Translations under genes and position numbers: made by a program | Shown here: in pieces, positions 55,771 to 63,066 of the stretch | Layout of the letters: the number at the start of each line of letters is the position of its first letter | How positions within the stretch are numbered: position 1 is the stretch's first letter | Assembly (NCBI GenBank): GCA_018971305.1 | Contig: JAGXBC010000003.1 | Location: forward strand, 124,001-188,000 | DNA: 64,000 nucleotides | Reading direction: 5' to 3' | Source of the DNA: Patescibacteria group bacterium | GTDB lineage: Bacteria > Patescibacteria > Paceibacteria > UBA6257 > 2-01-FULL-56-20 | Notes under the pieces: model-generated | Database searches by the model: none | Seen by the model: the letters and a program-made list of their open reading frames with translations, nothing else | Told to the model about the DNA's origin: nothing

Positions 55771-57027
55771 TCAATATCTCTTCCCCTGCGGCGGCCTTCG
55801 TCCATAACCTTGGCGCGGAGGCCTGTTCCCAAAACTGCTTGAACGTCTGCCTTGGCGAGGACCGCCAAAACGGGAATGAAACGGTGTCCTCTCTAACGGA
55901 CCCGTTGTACGCGCCGGAGGCATATCCGCGGGCAGTGCCGAGAGCGGGAGCGTTGCCTTGATGAGGCGCTCAATGTCGCGTATATCCCCTTTTTGGTCCG
56001 GTGTCGCGAAAGAGATCGCGTGGCCCGCGCCGCCGATACGGCCTGTGCGGCCGATGCGGTGAACGTAATCTTCCGGGCTTGTCGGCAAATCGTAATTCAA
56101 GACAAGCTCAATGCCTTTTACGTCTATGCCGCGAGCGGCAATATCTGTCGCCACAAGCACGCGATATTTGCCGTTGCGGAATCCCTCTAGTGCCTCTTTA
56201 CGCTGACTCAAAGACCTGTTGGAATGAATCTCGGCAGCAGTGTGGCCGATATCTCTGATATGAGCAGCGATACGTTTTGCACCAAATTTCATACGTGTGA
56301 AGATTAAAACCGAACCGCGATATTCTCCCAGAACTTTTTCCAAAAGACGCGGCTTGTCCTGCTTCTGTACGAAGAAAAGCTCTTGAATGACTTTCTCGGC
56401 GGTCGTGCCGGACGGAGCGATTTCCACGCGCGTAGGCAGCTTCATGTACTGCTGGGCTATCGCAACTATATTCTGAGGCATGGTTGCGGAAAATAACATA
56501 GTTTGCCGTTCGTGAGGAACGACGGCGAGAATCCGTTTTAATTGCGGAGCGAAACCCATATCGAGCATTCGGTCGGCTTCATCAAGCACAAGCACGCCTA
56601 CCGATTTCAAAGAAACCGTTTTTTGCTCCAGATGGTCTATTATTCTTCCCGGTGTTCCGATTACTATTTGCGGTCCTCTGCGTAGGGCCTGTATCTGGCG
56701 TCCGATAGGTTCGCCGCCAATAAGAACTGCGGCGCGAACGCCGAGAGATGCGCCTATGTCGTGGAACACGCCGCTTATCTGCAGAGCTAGTTCTCTGGTT
56801 GGAGCTACAACAAGACCCTGCTTGCCCCTAAGTACCGCCTGAAGCATCGGTACGCAAAAAGCAATGGTTTTACCAGTACCAGTTTGCGCAATACCGATAA
56901 GATCCTTCCCTTCAATCGCTCCAGGAATAGATTTTTCCTGAATAGGCGTGGGGGTTTTGAAACCCAGCTTATCAAGAACGGCTAGAATATTCGGCGCAAT
57001 GCCGAGGTTGTAAAAATCAGAGTTCAC
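55771..57027 (-). CDS. DEAD-box RNA helicase (RhlE-like)
   Basis: 418 residues. Q-motif GFKTPTPIQEKSIP, motif I AQTGTGKT, Ia PTRELALQI, II VLDEADRMLDMGF, III SATMP, IV VLIFTRMKFGA, V ATDIAARGIDVKG and VI YVHRIGRTGRIG are all present. The tail after about 375 is Arg/Gly/Pro-rich (RQGRRSSSFGNRPPRQGYGR), as in RhlE and other cold-shock helicases. It unwinds short RNA duplexes, probably in ribosome assembly or RNA decay. Confidence 0.93.
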   Translation of the reverse strand: MNSDFYNLGIAPNILAVLDKLGFKTPTPIQEKSIPGAIEGKDLIGIAQTGTGKTIAFCVPMLQAVLRGKQGLVVAPTRELALQISGVFHDIGASLGVRAAVLIGGEPIGRQIQALRRGPQIVIGTPGRIIDHLEQKTVSLKSVGVLVLDEADRMLDMGFAPQLKRILAVVPHERQTMLFSATMPQNIVAIAQQYMKLPTRVEIAPSGTTAEKVIQELFFVQKQDKPRLLEKVLGEYRGSVLIFTRMKFGAKRIAAHIRDIGHTAAEIHSNRSLSQRKEALEGFRNGKYRVLVATDIAARGIDVKGIELVLNYDLPTSPEDYVHRIGRTGRIGGAGHAISFATPDQKGDIRDIERLIKATLPLSALPADMPPARTTGPLERTPFHSRFGGPRQGRRSSSFGNRPPRQGYGRRPPQGKRY

Positions 57028-57043
57028 TTTTTTATTAAATTAT

Positions 57044-57469
57044 TTAGGCGACAGAAGTTTGCGTTCTTAACCTATCGTAAATTACCTGAGCTAATTTTCT
57101 TGACGCCTCCCTTTTTTTCCAAAAAGAATTACTGTCGGAAACGTCGTTGCTCTGTATCCGATTCAGATCTCTAATAACCGAATAGCGCGCGTGGCCCAAG
57201 TCGGCGTTAGAGGCCCCGTTTATATCTTCCAGTCCTTGATAGATTTGCTTCAAATAATCATACTTGATTGGAATGCCAAGTTCTTGATTTATTTTTAAGC
57301 GATAAGAGAGCAGATTGGAAAGTGATTGGTTTAATTCGATATACTCAACGAAATCGTGGATAGCGACAAAAAGACCAAAACTGGCCGGCGTTTGCAGGAC
57401 TTTCTTGAACTTTTTATCCAAATCTGATTGAGTTTTTGTGAGTGACTTCATGTAATTGCAGTCTAACAT
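57044..57469 (-). CDS. Hypothetical helical protein
   Basis: 141 residues from the ATG at 57469 (MLDCNYMKSL); the frame is open up to 57577 but that part runs through the terminator of the upstream gene, so the later start is preferred; the Met at 57451 is an alternative. The protein is mostly helical: LTKTQSDLDKKFKKVL, ASFGLFVAIHDFVEYIELNQ, DLGHARYSVIRDLNRI and REASRKLAQVIYDRL. No known motif. It lies 16 bases before the helicase gene on the same strand and may be cotranscribed. Confidence 0.55.
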   Translation of the reverse strand: MLDCNYMKSLTKTQSDLDKKFKKVLQTPASFGLFVAIHDFVEYIELNQSLSNLLSYRLKINQELGIPIKYDYLKQIYQGLEDINGASNADLGHARYSVIRDLNRIQSNDVSDSNSFWKKREASRKLAQVIYDRLRTQTSVA

Positions 57470-57499
57470 GGTTACGTTAAAATAGCCATTTTTAGCTAA

Positions 57500-57527
57500 T
57501 AAAAATCCCGCTTCTCGTGAAAGCGGG
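57500..57527 (-). terminator. Intrinsic terminator of the 57531 gene
   Basis: On the minus strand CCCGCTT pairs with AAGCGGG around CACGAG, then ATTTTTATT. Confidence 0.8.
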
Positions 57528-57530
57528 TTG

Positions 57531-57854
57531 TTAGTCGGGTTTTTTAAAAAATCTGCCCTTGATAATTTTTTCTGCAATAGAGGCGGTTGGATCAGCGGAC
57601 TCGCAACTCATTACTGTTTTTGCGAAACCATAAATTAATTTATTTTCCCTGTTCCCCGGACAATTGCATTTGCTATGGCTTACCATTAAGTTATTCTTCG
57701 CTTCTTCCACGAGTATTGCAACTGATTTCTTTGTAGGCCGATTATCCGGCTTACCCCCCTTTTTTCTTACGAGGTCAATCTCTTCCGAACTTTCGAAACA
57801 GCAGCAAAAACACTGACCGGTTACAAAAATACCAGTGCGAAATTCTCCAGCCAT
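57531..57854 (-). CDS. Hypothetical Cys-rich protein
   Basis: 107 residues behind TAGGAGGGG. Cys clusters: GQCFCCCFESSEEI near residue 15-19 and SKCNCPGNRENK near 62-64, plus one in VMSCESADP. C-x-C-C-C and C-x-C together could hold a metal or iron-sulfur site. The rest is charged and helical. No family recognised. Own 17-base-spacer promoter and terminator. Confidence 0.5.
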   Translation of the reverse strand: MAGEFRTGIFVTGQCFCCCFESSEEIDLVRKKGGKPDNRPTKKSVAILVEEAKNNLMVSHSKCNCPGNRENKLIYGFAKTVMSCESADPTASIAEKIIKGRFFKKPD

Positions 57855-57889
57855 AAATGTGACCCCTCCTATAACAATCTACTGTAATA

Positions 57890-57918
57890 AAATTACTCTT
57901 GGCGCAAGAATCGGTCAA
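57890..57918 (-). promoter_or_regulatory. Promoter of the 57531 gene
   Basis: TTGACC at 57913-57918 and TAATTT at 57890-57895 on the minus strand, 17-base spacer. Confidence 0.55.
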
Positions 57919-57987
57919 GGAAAAATCGAATATGATTCCTCGCATAGTGCCTTATTCCGGGTTATTTATTTTTAAGCTTCTAGGGCC

Positions 57988-57993
57988 TATAAT
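57988..57993 (+). promoter_or_regulatory. -10 box, predicted leaderless start
   Basis: TATAAT ends six bases before the ATG at 58000. Confidence 0.6.
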
Positions 57994-57999
57994 GATTAA

Positions 58000-59157
58000 A
58001 TGTTTAATCTTTTAAATGCTTTGCACATTGCGGCAGCGAGCGTCACTTCACTTCTTGCTCTCATGGGTAGTGTTTTTGTCCAAAAGAGCGCAACGGTAGT
58101 TATGCCTACGCCCCAACCGCAGCTTGCGGTTATTCAGATAGAATCCTCAACATCAACCGACAATCTATCCTTCGGACAATTGGTTTTGCCGGAGATAAAA
58201 CCAGGTTTGTTGCCCAAAGTTAATAAGCTATCTTTTGTTGCAACTGCAACTTCATCGGTTATTAAAAAAACAACAACTGTCACCCCGCCCGTTCTTACGC
58301 AAAAGTCACCAGTGCCAGTCGTCATAACGCCACAATGGTTCCTGGATAATACCGTTACGTCTCTAAATCAAAACCTGGATAGCTCTTACCAGTTATCGCT
58401 TATAACCACTGTCGGCTCAAAAAAAATAAATTGGGATTTATATAAAACTTCTGTCGGTGGAGAGAACGGCATACCCGAATTTACGGTTGTTCATTCCTGC
58501 GATCCCTTGCCTCTGCCGCCGGAATCTCCGGCTGACACGGAAATAAGATTTGATACAAGGTCTCCATATTCCTGCGACATCACTCTTACCGACCAGACTG
58601 GACACGTTGTAAGCAAGAGGTTTTCTTTTACAACTGGTGCGGGGAGATTAGTGGTCTCAACTGCAACTGGTATGGATATCATTCTCAGGGACGATAAAGA
58701 CGACAACGGCTTCGTTTTTAAAAACGACGACAGCAAGGCTATTGCTTTGACCGGCATTACTTTTGACGTTTCTTTCACTGCGCTTACTACTTCAACCCAA
58801 GTATCCATCCGCTTTATTGACCCTAAGAGTGGATATATTCTTGCTGAATATCCCATAAACAATTTGCCGACGAATCCCCTGCTTCCCTACACATATGCCA
58901 CAATCAACGCCAATGTTGGTCTTAATTTTAATATTGACGCCCGCACGCAAAAGATGCTTTTGGTTGAGGCCATAGGAGTTCACAAAACAACCTTTCTCGA
59001 AGCAAACCCGGATATTAAAGTAACTCTTAAAAAAATAACCACTACAAGCGATGCCAAGCAGTTCTTCGGGAATGCGGTTATTGATTGGTTTTGTCAGGTG
59101 GATAAAACTCCCTACGATCAAAGCGCTCAGAAGCCGAGCAACGTTTGCACCCAATAA
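58000..59157 (+). CDS. Secreted or membrane-anchored protein of unknown function
   Basis: 385 residues. N-terminal hydrophobic segment (about 6-27, ALHIAAASVTSLLALMGSVF), a Thr/Pro/Val-rich linker to about 110, then beta-rich extracytoplasmic sequence: ITPQWFLDNTVTSLNQNL, VVHSCDPLPLPP...SPYSCDITLTD (Cys pair likely a disulfide), LTGITFDVSFTALTTSTQVSI and a final FFGNAVIDWFCQ. The middle (ITLTDQTGHVVSKRFSFTTG) resembles an Ig-like strand set. It resembles surface proteins of other CPR in layout, with no known family. The 3' end faces the 3D-domain gene five bases away. Confidence 0.6.
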   Translation: MFNLLNALHIAAASVTSLLALMGSVFVQKSATVVMPTPQPQLAVIQIESSTSTDNLSFGQLVLPEIKPGLLPKVNKLSFVATATSSVIKKTTTVTPPVLTQKSPVPVVITPQWFLDNTVTSLNQNLDSSYQLSLITTVGSKKINWDLYKTSVGGENGIPEFTVVHSCDPLPLPPESPADTEIRFDTRSPYSCDITLTDQTGHVVSKRFSFTTGAGRLVVSTATGMDIILRDDKDDNGFVFKNDDSKAIALTGITFDVSFTALTTSTQVSIRFIDPKSGYILAEYPINNLPTNPLLPYTYATINANVGLNFNIDARTQKMLLVEAIGVHKTTFLEANPDIKVTLKKITTTSDAKQFFGNAVIDWFCQVDKTPYDQSAQKPSNVCTQ

Positions 59158-59162
59158 AATTT

Positions 59163-59633
59163 CTATAGAGCAGCGAGGTCGGGGCTTTCCAAGATAACTA
59201 TTTTTGCACGGGTTATTCCGAATCTTAACGCCTGCGCCCTGCTCGGCATCCATATATCAACGTTATCTGTTTTTCTCCTGTTCATCCTATCCTCCACGGT
59301 AAAAATCTTATCTCCGAAAATATCGGGGATTTTTATTTCCGTTCCGAAGGGCAGAAGATTCGTGGCGATAACGCCATCATGCACCCTGCTTCCGGAAGCA
59401 GTTATGAAGGGCGTATCGTCGGTCTGATCCGGACTGGAAGAATAGGCCGTAACCCACACCTCCTTTTCCGGCAATTGCGGTAAGTTTAAGCTCGTAATTA
59501 GATCTTTAATATCCCCCCGGATCGTAGAAGTATTGTCTGTAGGCGAATAGGATATTGCAGGGGCAATGACCCTTATTTGGGCGTTATTAACCCCCGAAAT
59601 CAGGGTGATAGCTAATATAAGACTTATAGGCAT
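59163..59633 (-). CDS. Secreted 3D-domain protein (RlpA/Rpf-like fold)
   Basis: 156 residues from the ATG at 59633; an in-frame GTG at 59660 lies inside the leader hairpin and is less likely. Hydrophobic signal at about 2-20 (ISLILAITLISGV). The C-terminal double-psi barrel has WVTAYSSSPDQTD, the ASGSRVHDGVIATNLLPFGT block, and the three-Asp signature FTVEDRMNRRKTDNVDIWM. 3D domains occur in lytic-transglycosylase-like and peptidoglycan-binding proteins (MltA, YuiC). A wall-remodelling role is likely. Confidence 0.75.
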   Translation of the reverse strand: MPISLILAITLISGVNNAQIRVIAPAISYSPTDNTSTIRGDIKDLITSLNLPQLPEKEVWVTAYSSSPDQTDDTPFITASGSRVHDGVIATNLLPFGTEIKIPDIFGDKIFTVEDRMNRRKTDNVDIWMPSRAQALRFGITRAKIVILESPDLAAL

Positions 59634-59645
59634 GGTTTTTGCAAT

Positions 59646-59664
59646 AAAAAAGCCCCTCACGGGG
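59646..59664 (-). terminator. Terminator-like hairpin in the leader of the 3D gene
   Basis: On the minus strand CCCC-GTGA-GGGG followed by CTTTTTT, between the promoter and the ATG at 59633. Short stem; could be an attenuator. Confidence 0.4.
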
Positions 59665-59684
59665 TATCATTTTTATTTGGGTAT

Positions 59685-59713
59685 ATACTATACCATCTCG
59701 ATAAATTTGTCAA
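59685..59713 (-). promoter_or_regulatory. Promoter of the 3D-domain gene
   Basis: TTGACA at 59708-59713 and TAGTAT at 59685-59690 on the minus strand, 17-base spacer. Confidence 0.6.
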
Positions 59714-59724
59714 ATGCCAAAAAC

Positions 59725-59753
59725 TTGAAGTTTTGGAGCCTATTTGCTAGGAT
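59725..59753 (+). promoter_or_regulatory. Promoter of the 59789 gene
   Basis: TTGAAG at 59725-59730 and TAGGAT at 59748-59753, 17-base spacer; divergent from the 3D gene. Confidence 0.5.
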
Positions 59754-59788
59754 AGCGACAGCTATTCATCAAGTTTTAAGGGGTAAAA

Positions 59789-60136
59789 ATGCCCAACAAG
59801 TCAGAGGTTATTCTAAGGCATGAAAAAATCTGGTCTATCGGAAAAATTTACCGATTGCTTATCGGATTCGGAATGAAAGGGATGAAATTCGAAAAAAATG
59901 ATAACAACGGCAGTTTCTTCGGCAGATTCAAATACGAAGAAGGAGACGTTGAGATAGTTGTTGCCAGATCAATGAGGCGGACCGACCCCGGCATTGAAAA
60001 AGGCACCCTCGTTAGAATTTCCGGAGAGTTTTCCCAAACCAACAGACTGGCACGAAAATTCCTTGACGAACCACACCCTGTAAAATGGTTGGTTGTGGTA
60101 AGGTCCTTCACTAAAACAAATTCGCTGAGCTATTAG
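59789..60136 (+). CDS. Hypothetical 115-residue protein
   Basis: ATG behind AAGGGG. Mixed alpha/beta: IGKIYRLLIGFGMKGMKFEK, GSFFGRFKYEEGDVEIVVAR, then GTLVRISGEFSQTNRLARKF and VKWLVVVRSFTK. The basic, strand-rich middle could bind nucleic acid, but there is no known motif. Own promoter and a strong terminator that overlaps its stop codon. Confidence 0.5.
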   Translation: MPNKSEVILRHEKIWSIGKIYRLLIGFGMKGMKFEKNDNNGSFFGRFKYEEGDVEIVVARSMRRTDPGIEKGTLVRISGEFSQTNRLARKFLDEPHPVKWLVVVRSFTKTNSLSY

Positions 60137-60158
60137 GCTCGAGCGAATTTTTATTTTT
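60118..60158 (+). terminator. Intrinsic terminator of the 59789 gene
   Basis: AAATTCGCTGAGC pairs with GCTC-G-AGCGAATTT (one bulge), followed by TTATTTTTT; the stop codon lies in the loop. Confidence 0.85.
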
Positions 60159-60168
60159 TCCGATTATA

Positions 60169-60888
60169 TTAAAAGTTCAAATATGTCTGCCATTTTTCGT
60201 ACAAATCTTTAGTGGCACGCAAGTCGCCAACGTTATACTTGGCAATATCTAAAAATCTTTTCTCTTTAAAAAGGCGGCTGACGTCATCTCCTGTAACTCC
60301 GCTGGCCTTGGGGCTTTCTATGCCGAAAGCTCGGCTCCAGAGATGCAGTCCCCCTTTGCGGCGGACGGCTCCATAGAAAGTAAGCTGGTCAAAGAGGTCA
60401 ATATGTAGGGCGTCAAAATTTTGTTGAGATAAATATCTGCCGCGCATCAAGTCTTTTGTGGGTCTAATGCCGTGAATTGCGGAACGGATCATCAAAAATG
60501 GCATATCGAACCCCCGGCCGTTGAAGGTTATGAATTGCTGATATTTTTGCGCCCCATCCCAGAATTTTTGGAGCATTTCTTTCTCCGGCATCGCCTTGAA
60601 CGTTATTCCGTCTTCCGAGGATTCGTTTATTTTTTCTCCTGGTGCTTGGTAATAGACCACGCCCTCGTTCTTATGATAATCTAAAACGCCTATGGCCACG
60701 ATTTCTCCGGTGAGCGGGGAAAAACCCAGACCCTGCTTCAAATCATCCAGTGCCGCCTTATAATCTTCTTCATCGGCAGATTCTTTTTTAATCCAGCGGG
60801 TCAGGACCTCCTGGGTCGCTTCGTCCAGGGAGTTGAAGTCTTCGCCTACGGTTTCAATGTCTATTATGAGTTTATTGGCATTTGACAT
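60169..60888 (-). CDS. DEDDy 3'-5' exonuclease (PolB-exonuclease-like)
   Basis: 239 residues. ExoI motif KLIIDIETVG (D-x-E), ExoII FITFNGRGFDMPFL (N-G-x-x-F-D), ExoIII YNVGDLRATKDLY (Y-x-x-x-D). This is the family of predicted 3'-5' exonucleases related to the proofreading domain of family B polymerases, standing alone without a polymerase. It probably trims DNA or RNA 3' ends in repair. Leaderless-type start; divergent from rpmA. Confidence 0.85.
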   Translation of the reverse strand: MSNANKLIIDIETVGEDFNSLDEATQEVLTRWIKKESADEEDYKAALDDLKQGLGFSPLTGEIVAIGVLDYHKNEGVVYYQAPGEKINESSEDGITFKAMPEKEMLQKFWDGAQKYQQFITFNGRGFDMPFLMIRSAIHGIRPTKDLMRGRYLSQQNFDALHIDLFDQLTFYGAVRRKGGLHLWSRAFGIESPKASGVTGDDVSRLFKEKRFLDIAKYNVGDLRATKDLYEKWQTYLNF

Positions 60889-60895
60889 TAGGTAT

Positions 60896-60901
60896 ATTTT
60901 A
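60896..60901 (-). promoter_or_regulatory. Extended -10 box, predicted leaderless start
   Basis: TGCTAAAAT on the minus strand ends seven bases before the ATG at 60888. Confidence 0.55.
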
Positions 60902-60935
60902 GCATAAACTTATACAAATTATTAAGTAATCAACT

Positions 60936-61208
60936 ATGGCGCATACAAAAGCAATAGGTTCAACAAAACTCGGACGCGATTCCATATCTAAGCGTCTTGG
61001 GGTTAAGATTCAAAATGGCCAGAAGGCAGGAGCCGGGCAAATTATAATCCGCCAGCGGGGAACTAAATATCTCCCGGGCGTGAACGTTATCCGCGCAGGC
61101 GACGACACGCTTTACGCAAAAACTGACGGCGTAGTTAAGTTTTTCTCCAAAACAAAAACTCGCTTTGACGGCAACAAACGCAAAGCTACGGTTGTGGCAG
61201 TACAATAA
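60936..61208 (+). CDS. rpmA: 50S ribosomal protein L27 (bL27)
   Basis: 90 residues. The start MAHTKAIGSTKLGRDSISKR lacks the cleaved N-terminal extension seen in Firmicutes; the mature-type AHKK region near the peptidyl transferase centre is AHTKAIGST here, with Thr and Ala replacing Lys and Gly. RLGVKIQNGQKAGAGQIIIRQRG and GVNVIRAGDDTLYAKTDGVVKF are standard. It stands alone with a terminator, not next to rplU as is usual. No Shine-Dalgarno site. Confidence 0.95.
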   Translation: MAHTKAIGSTKLGRDSISKRLGVKIQNGQKAGAGQIIIRQRGTKYLPGVNVIRAGDDTLYAKTDGVVKFFSKTKTRFDGNKRKATVVAVQ

Positions 61209-61230
61209 CGAATCTTCTTTAATAAAATAT

Positions 61231-61256
61231 CCCCGTAGAATTACGGGGTTATTTTA
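61231..61256. terminator. Terminator between rpmA and rplI
   Basis: CCCCGTA at 61231-61237 pairs with TACGGGG at 61242-61248, then TTATTTTAT on plus; on minus ATATTTTATT follows, so it may serve both convergent genes. Confidence 0.75.
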
Positions 61257-61282
61257 TCCTGCACGAAATATATTTACTCACT

Positions 61283-61732
61283 TTATTCCTCTGAACGAAT
61301 CAGAATTTTTATGTATCCCTCGGCGCCATTTTTGAAACGAATAATTATTTTGTGTTCACCAAGTTCTTTGAGGGGGTGAGCAAGCTCTATATCCACGCGT
61401 TCATTTGTTGTTATGCCAGTGTTTCTCAAAGCTTTGAGAATGGCATCCTTATTTACCGAACCAAAGACGGACCCGTCGGCACCTGTTTTAAGATGAAATT
61501 CCAAGGATCTTTCTTTTAGTTCGCGGATAATGGCATCAACGTGCTTGGCAAATCCCTTTTCGTTTTTATCGGCTTCTTTTTTTAGAGTTTTTATTTTTTG
61601 CAGGGATGTTTCCGTTGCTGGTTCGGCGAATTTATTCACGAATAAAAAATTACGCGCGTAACCATCGGCTACTTCTTTTACATCGTAACGCCTGCCAATC
61701 CCTTTGACGTCTTGTAGAAAAATAACCTTCAT
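61283..61732 (-). CDS. rplI: 50S ribosomal protein L9 (bL9)
   Basis: 149 residues. N-terminal domain MKVIFLQDVKGIGRRYDVKE, VADGYARNFLFVNKFAEPAT (the usual V-x-x-G-Y-x-R-N-x-L-x-P block), a long connecting helix, and the C-terminal domain GADGSVFGSVNKDAILKAL with IRFKNGAEGYIKILI. L9 is absent from several CPR lineages, so its presence is useful for placing the organism. It starts three bases after the S41 protease stop on the same strand. Confidence 0.95.
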   Translation of the reverse strand: MKVIFLQDVKGIGRRYDVKEVADGYARNFLFVNKFAEPATETSLQKIKTLKKEADKNEKGFAKHVDAIIRELKERSLEFHLKTGADGSVFGSVNKDAILKALRNTGITTNERVDIELAHPLKELGEHKIIIRFKNGAEGYIKILIRSEE

Positions 61733-61735
61733 AAT

Positions 61736-62959
61736 TTATTTGGAAATTTCCGAATGCAAAATTTCTATAGCCTTATCGAGCTGCGGATCTTTCCCGGCCG
61801 TAGTGTCGCTCGCGTTAAGCGGAACTTCGTAATCTGGCTTTAACCCCCCGTTTTCTAAAATGTGTCCGGATGGCAATACCCAGTGAGCAACCGTAAGTTT
61901 TATGGAGGAACCATCGCTTAACGGCATAAGCTGCTGAACCGTCCCTTTGCCGAAACTGGTTTCACCGATAAGCTTGATGTTCCTTTGATCGCGCAAAGCA
62001 CCTGCCAGAATTTCTGAAGCCGAAGCCGAACCCCCGTCGATAAGCACCACGGTCGGGAAATCAGCGAGGGCGGCGTTGCCGCTGGCTCTAAATTCCTGAT
62101 TGGTGCCGCTTCTGCCGGCCTCACTCACGACTAATTTGCCGCGCGGTAAAAACCATCCTGCAAGATCAACCGCAACTTCTAAATAACCGCCGGGGTTCCC
62201 GCGAAGGTCCAAGATTAATCCTTTACTGCCATTCGTAACCGCTTTGAACATAGCTTGATAAAATAGTGAATCGGCGTTGGCGTTAAAGCCGTAAAGCTGG
62301 ATTTGAGTCAAATCGCCACCGACTGTTTTTGTATCCAGAGTTGGGATTGCAATATTGCCTCGTGTTATCGAAAAATCTTTAGGTTTATCCCACCCGTCGC
62401 GCATAATAGTAAGTTTGACACTGCTCCCCTCCAGCCCGCGAATGGAATTAACGGCATCGTCAATAGAGATACCGTCGGTGGACGAGGCATCTATCGCCAA
62501 GATTGCGTCTCCGGCCATAAGCCCGGCTTTCATCGCAGGCGTGTCTTTCAGTGGAGCGATAACCACTAATTGGTCGTTCTTTATGCCAAGTTCGGCGCCA
62601 ATACCTCCAAAATTTCCATCAACATTTTCCTGAAATTGCTGATTATCTTTGGGGTTGAAAAATTCCGAATACCTATCGCCCAAAGAATTTACCAAGCCGT
62701 TAACCGCTCCGTGAACTTTATCTTGCGCGCTCGTGCTCGCGTTCCTCAAATAAGAATCATTTATGATCTGCCAGGCCTGCCAGAAAGTATTAAAATTTAC
62801 GTCCGCGGGTTGCCCCTGGTTAATATTGCTTACCCCTTTTACGAGGATAGTATTTGGAACCTTCTTCCCCTCAGAGAAGCCAAAATAAAAACTGGCGCCC
62901 ATAGACGCTGCCACAACAACTACAGCTAAAACAGCCGTGAGAATACGTTTTCTGATCAT
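61736..62959 (-). CDS. S41 C-terminal processing peptidase
   Basis: 407 residues from the ATG at 62959; the frame opens 12 codons higher. Membrane anchor at about 6-28, an N-terminal helical region with FWQAWQIINDSYL, a PDZ domain (about 115-200, FGGIGAELGIKNDQLVVIAP, GLMAGDAILAIDASST), and the protease core GLILDLRGNPGGYLEVA, the catalytic Ser of GGSASASEI and Lys of TSFGKGTVQQ. CtpA/B-type enzymes trim or degrade envelope proteins. Overlapping use with rplI (three-base gap) gives an odd translation-protease pair. Confidence 0.92.
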   Translation of the reverse strand: MIRKRILTAVLAVVVVAASMGASFYFGFSEGKKVPNTILVKGVSNINQGQPADVNFNTFWQAWQIINDSYLRNASTSAQDKVHGAVNGLVNSLGDRYSEFFNPKDNQQFQENVDGNFGGIGAELGIKNDQLVVIAPLKDTPAMKAGLMAGDAILAIDASSTDGISIDDAVNSIRGLEGSSVKLTIMRDGWDKPKDFSITRGNIAIPTLDTKTVGGDLTQIQLYGFNANADSLFYQAMFKAVTNGSKGLILDLRGNPGGYLEVAVDLAGWFLPRGKLVVSEAGRSGTNQEFRASGNAALADFPTVVLIDGGSASASEILAGALRDQRNIKLIGETSFGKGTVQQLMPLSDGSSIKLTVAHWVLPSGHILENGGLKPDYEVPLNASDTTAGKDPQLDKAIEILHSEISK

Positions 62960-62967
62960 TGTTATAT

Positions 62968-62973
62968 ATTTTA
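62968..62973 (-). promoter_or_regulatory. Extended -10 box, predicted leaderless start
   Basis: TGTTAAAAT on the minus strand ends eight bases before the ATG at 62959. Confidence 0.5.
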
Positions 62974-63024
62974 ACAGATTTTCAATAGTAATCAAAACTA
63001 AACTAGAATCTACGAATGTGGATT

Positions 63025-63058
63025 ATAAAAAAATCCGGGCAGGAACAAGTCCTGCCCG
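63025..63058 (-). terminator. Intrinsic terminator of the 63067 gene
   Basis: On the minus strand CGGGCAGGA pairs exactly with TCCTGCCCG, then GATTTTTTTAT. Confidence 0.88.
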
Positions 63059-63066
63059 TTAGAGGT

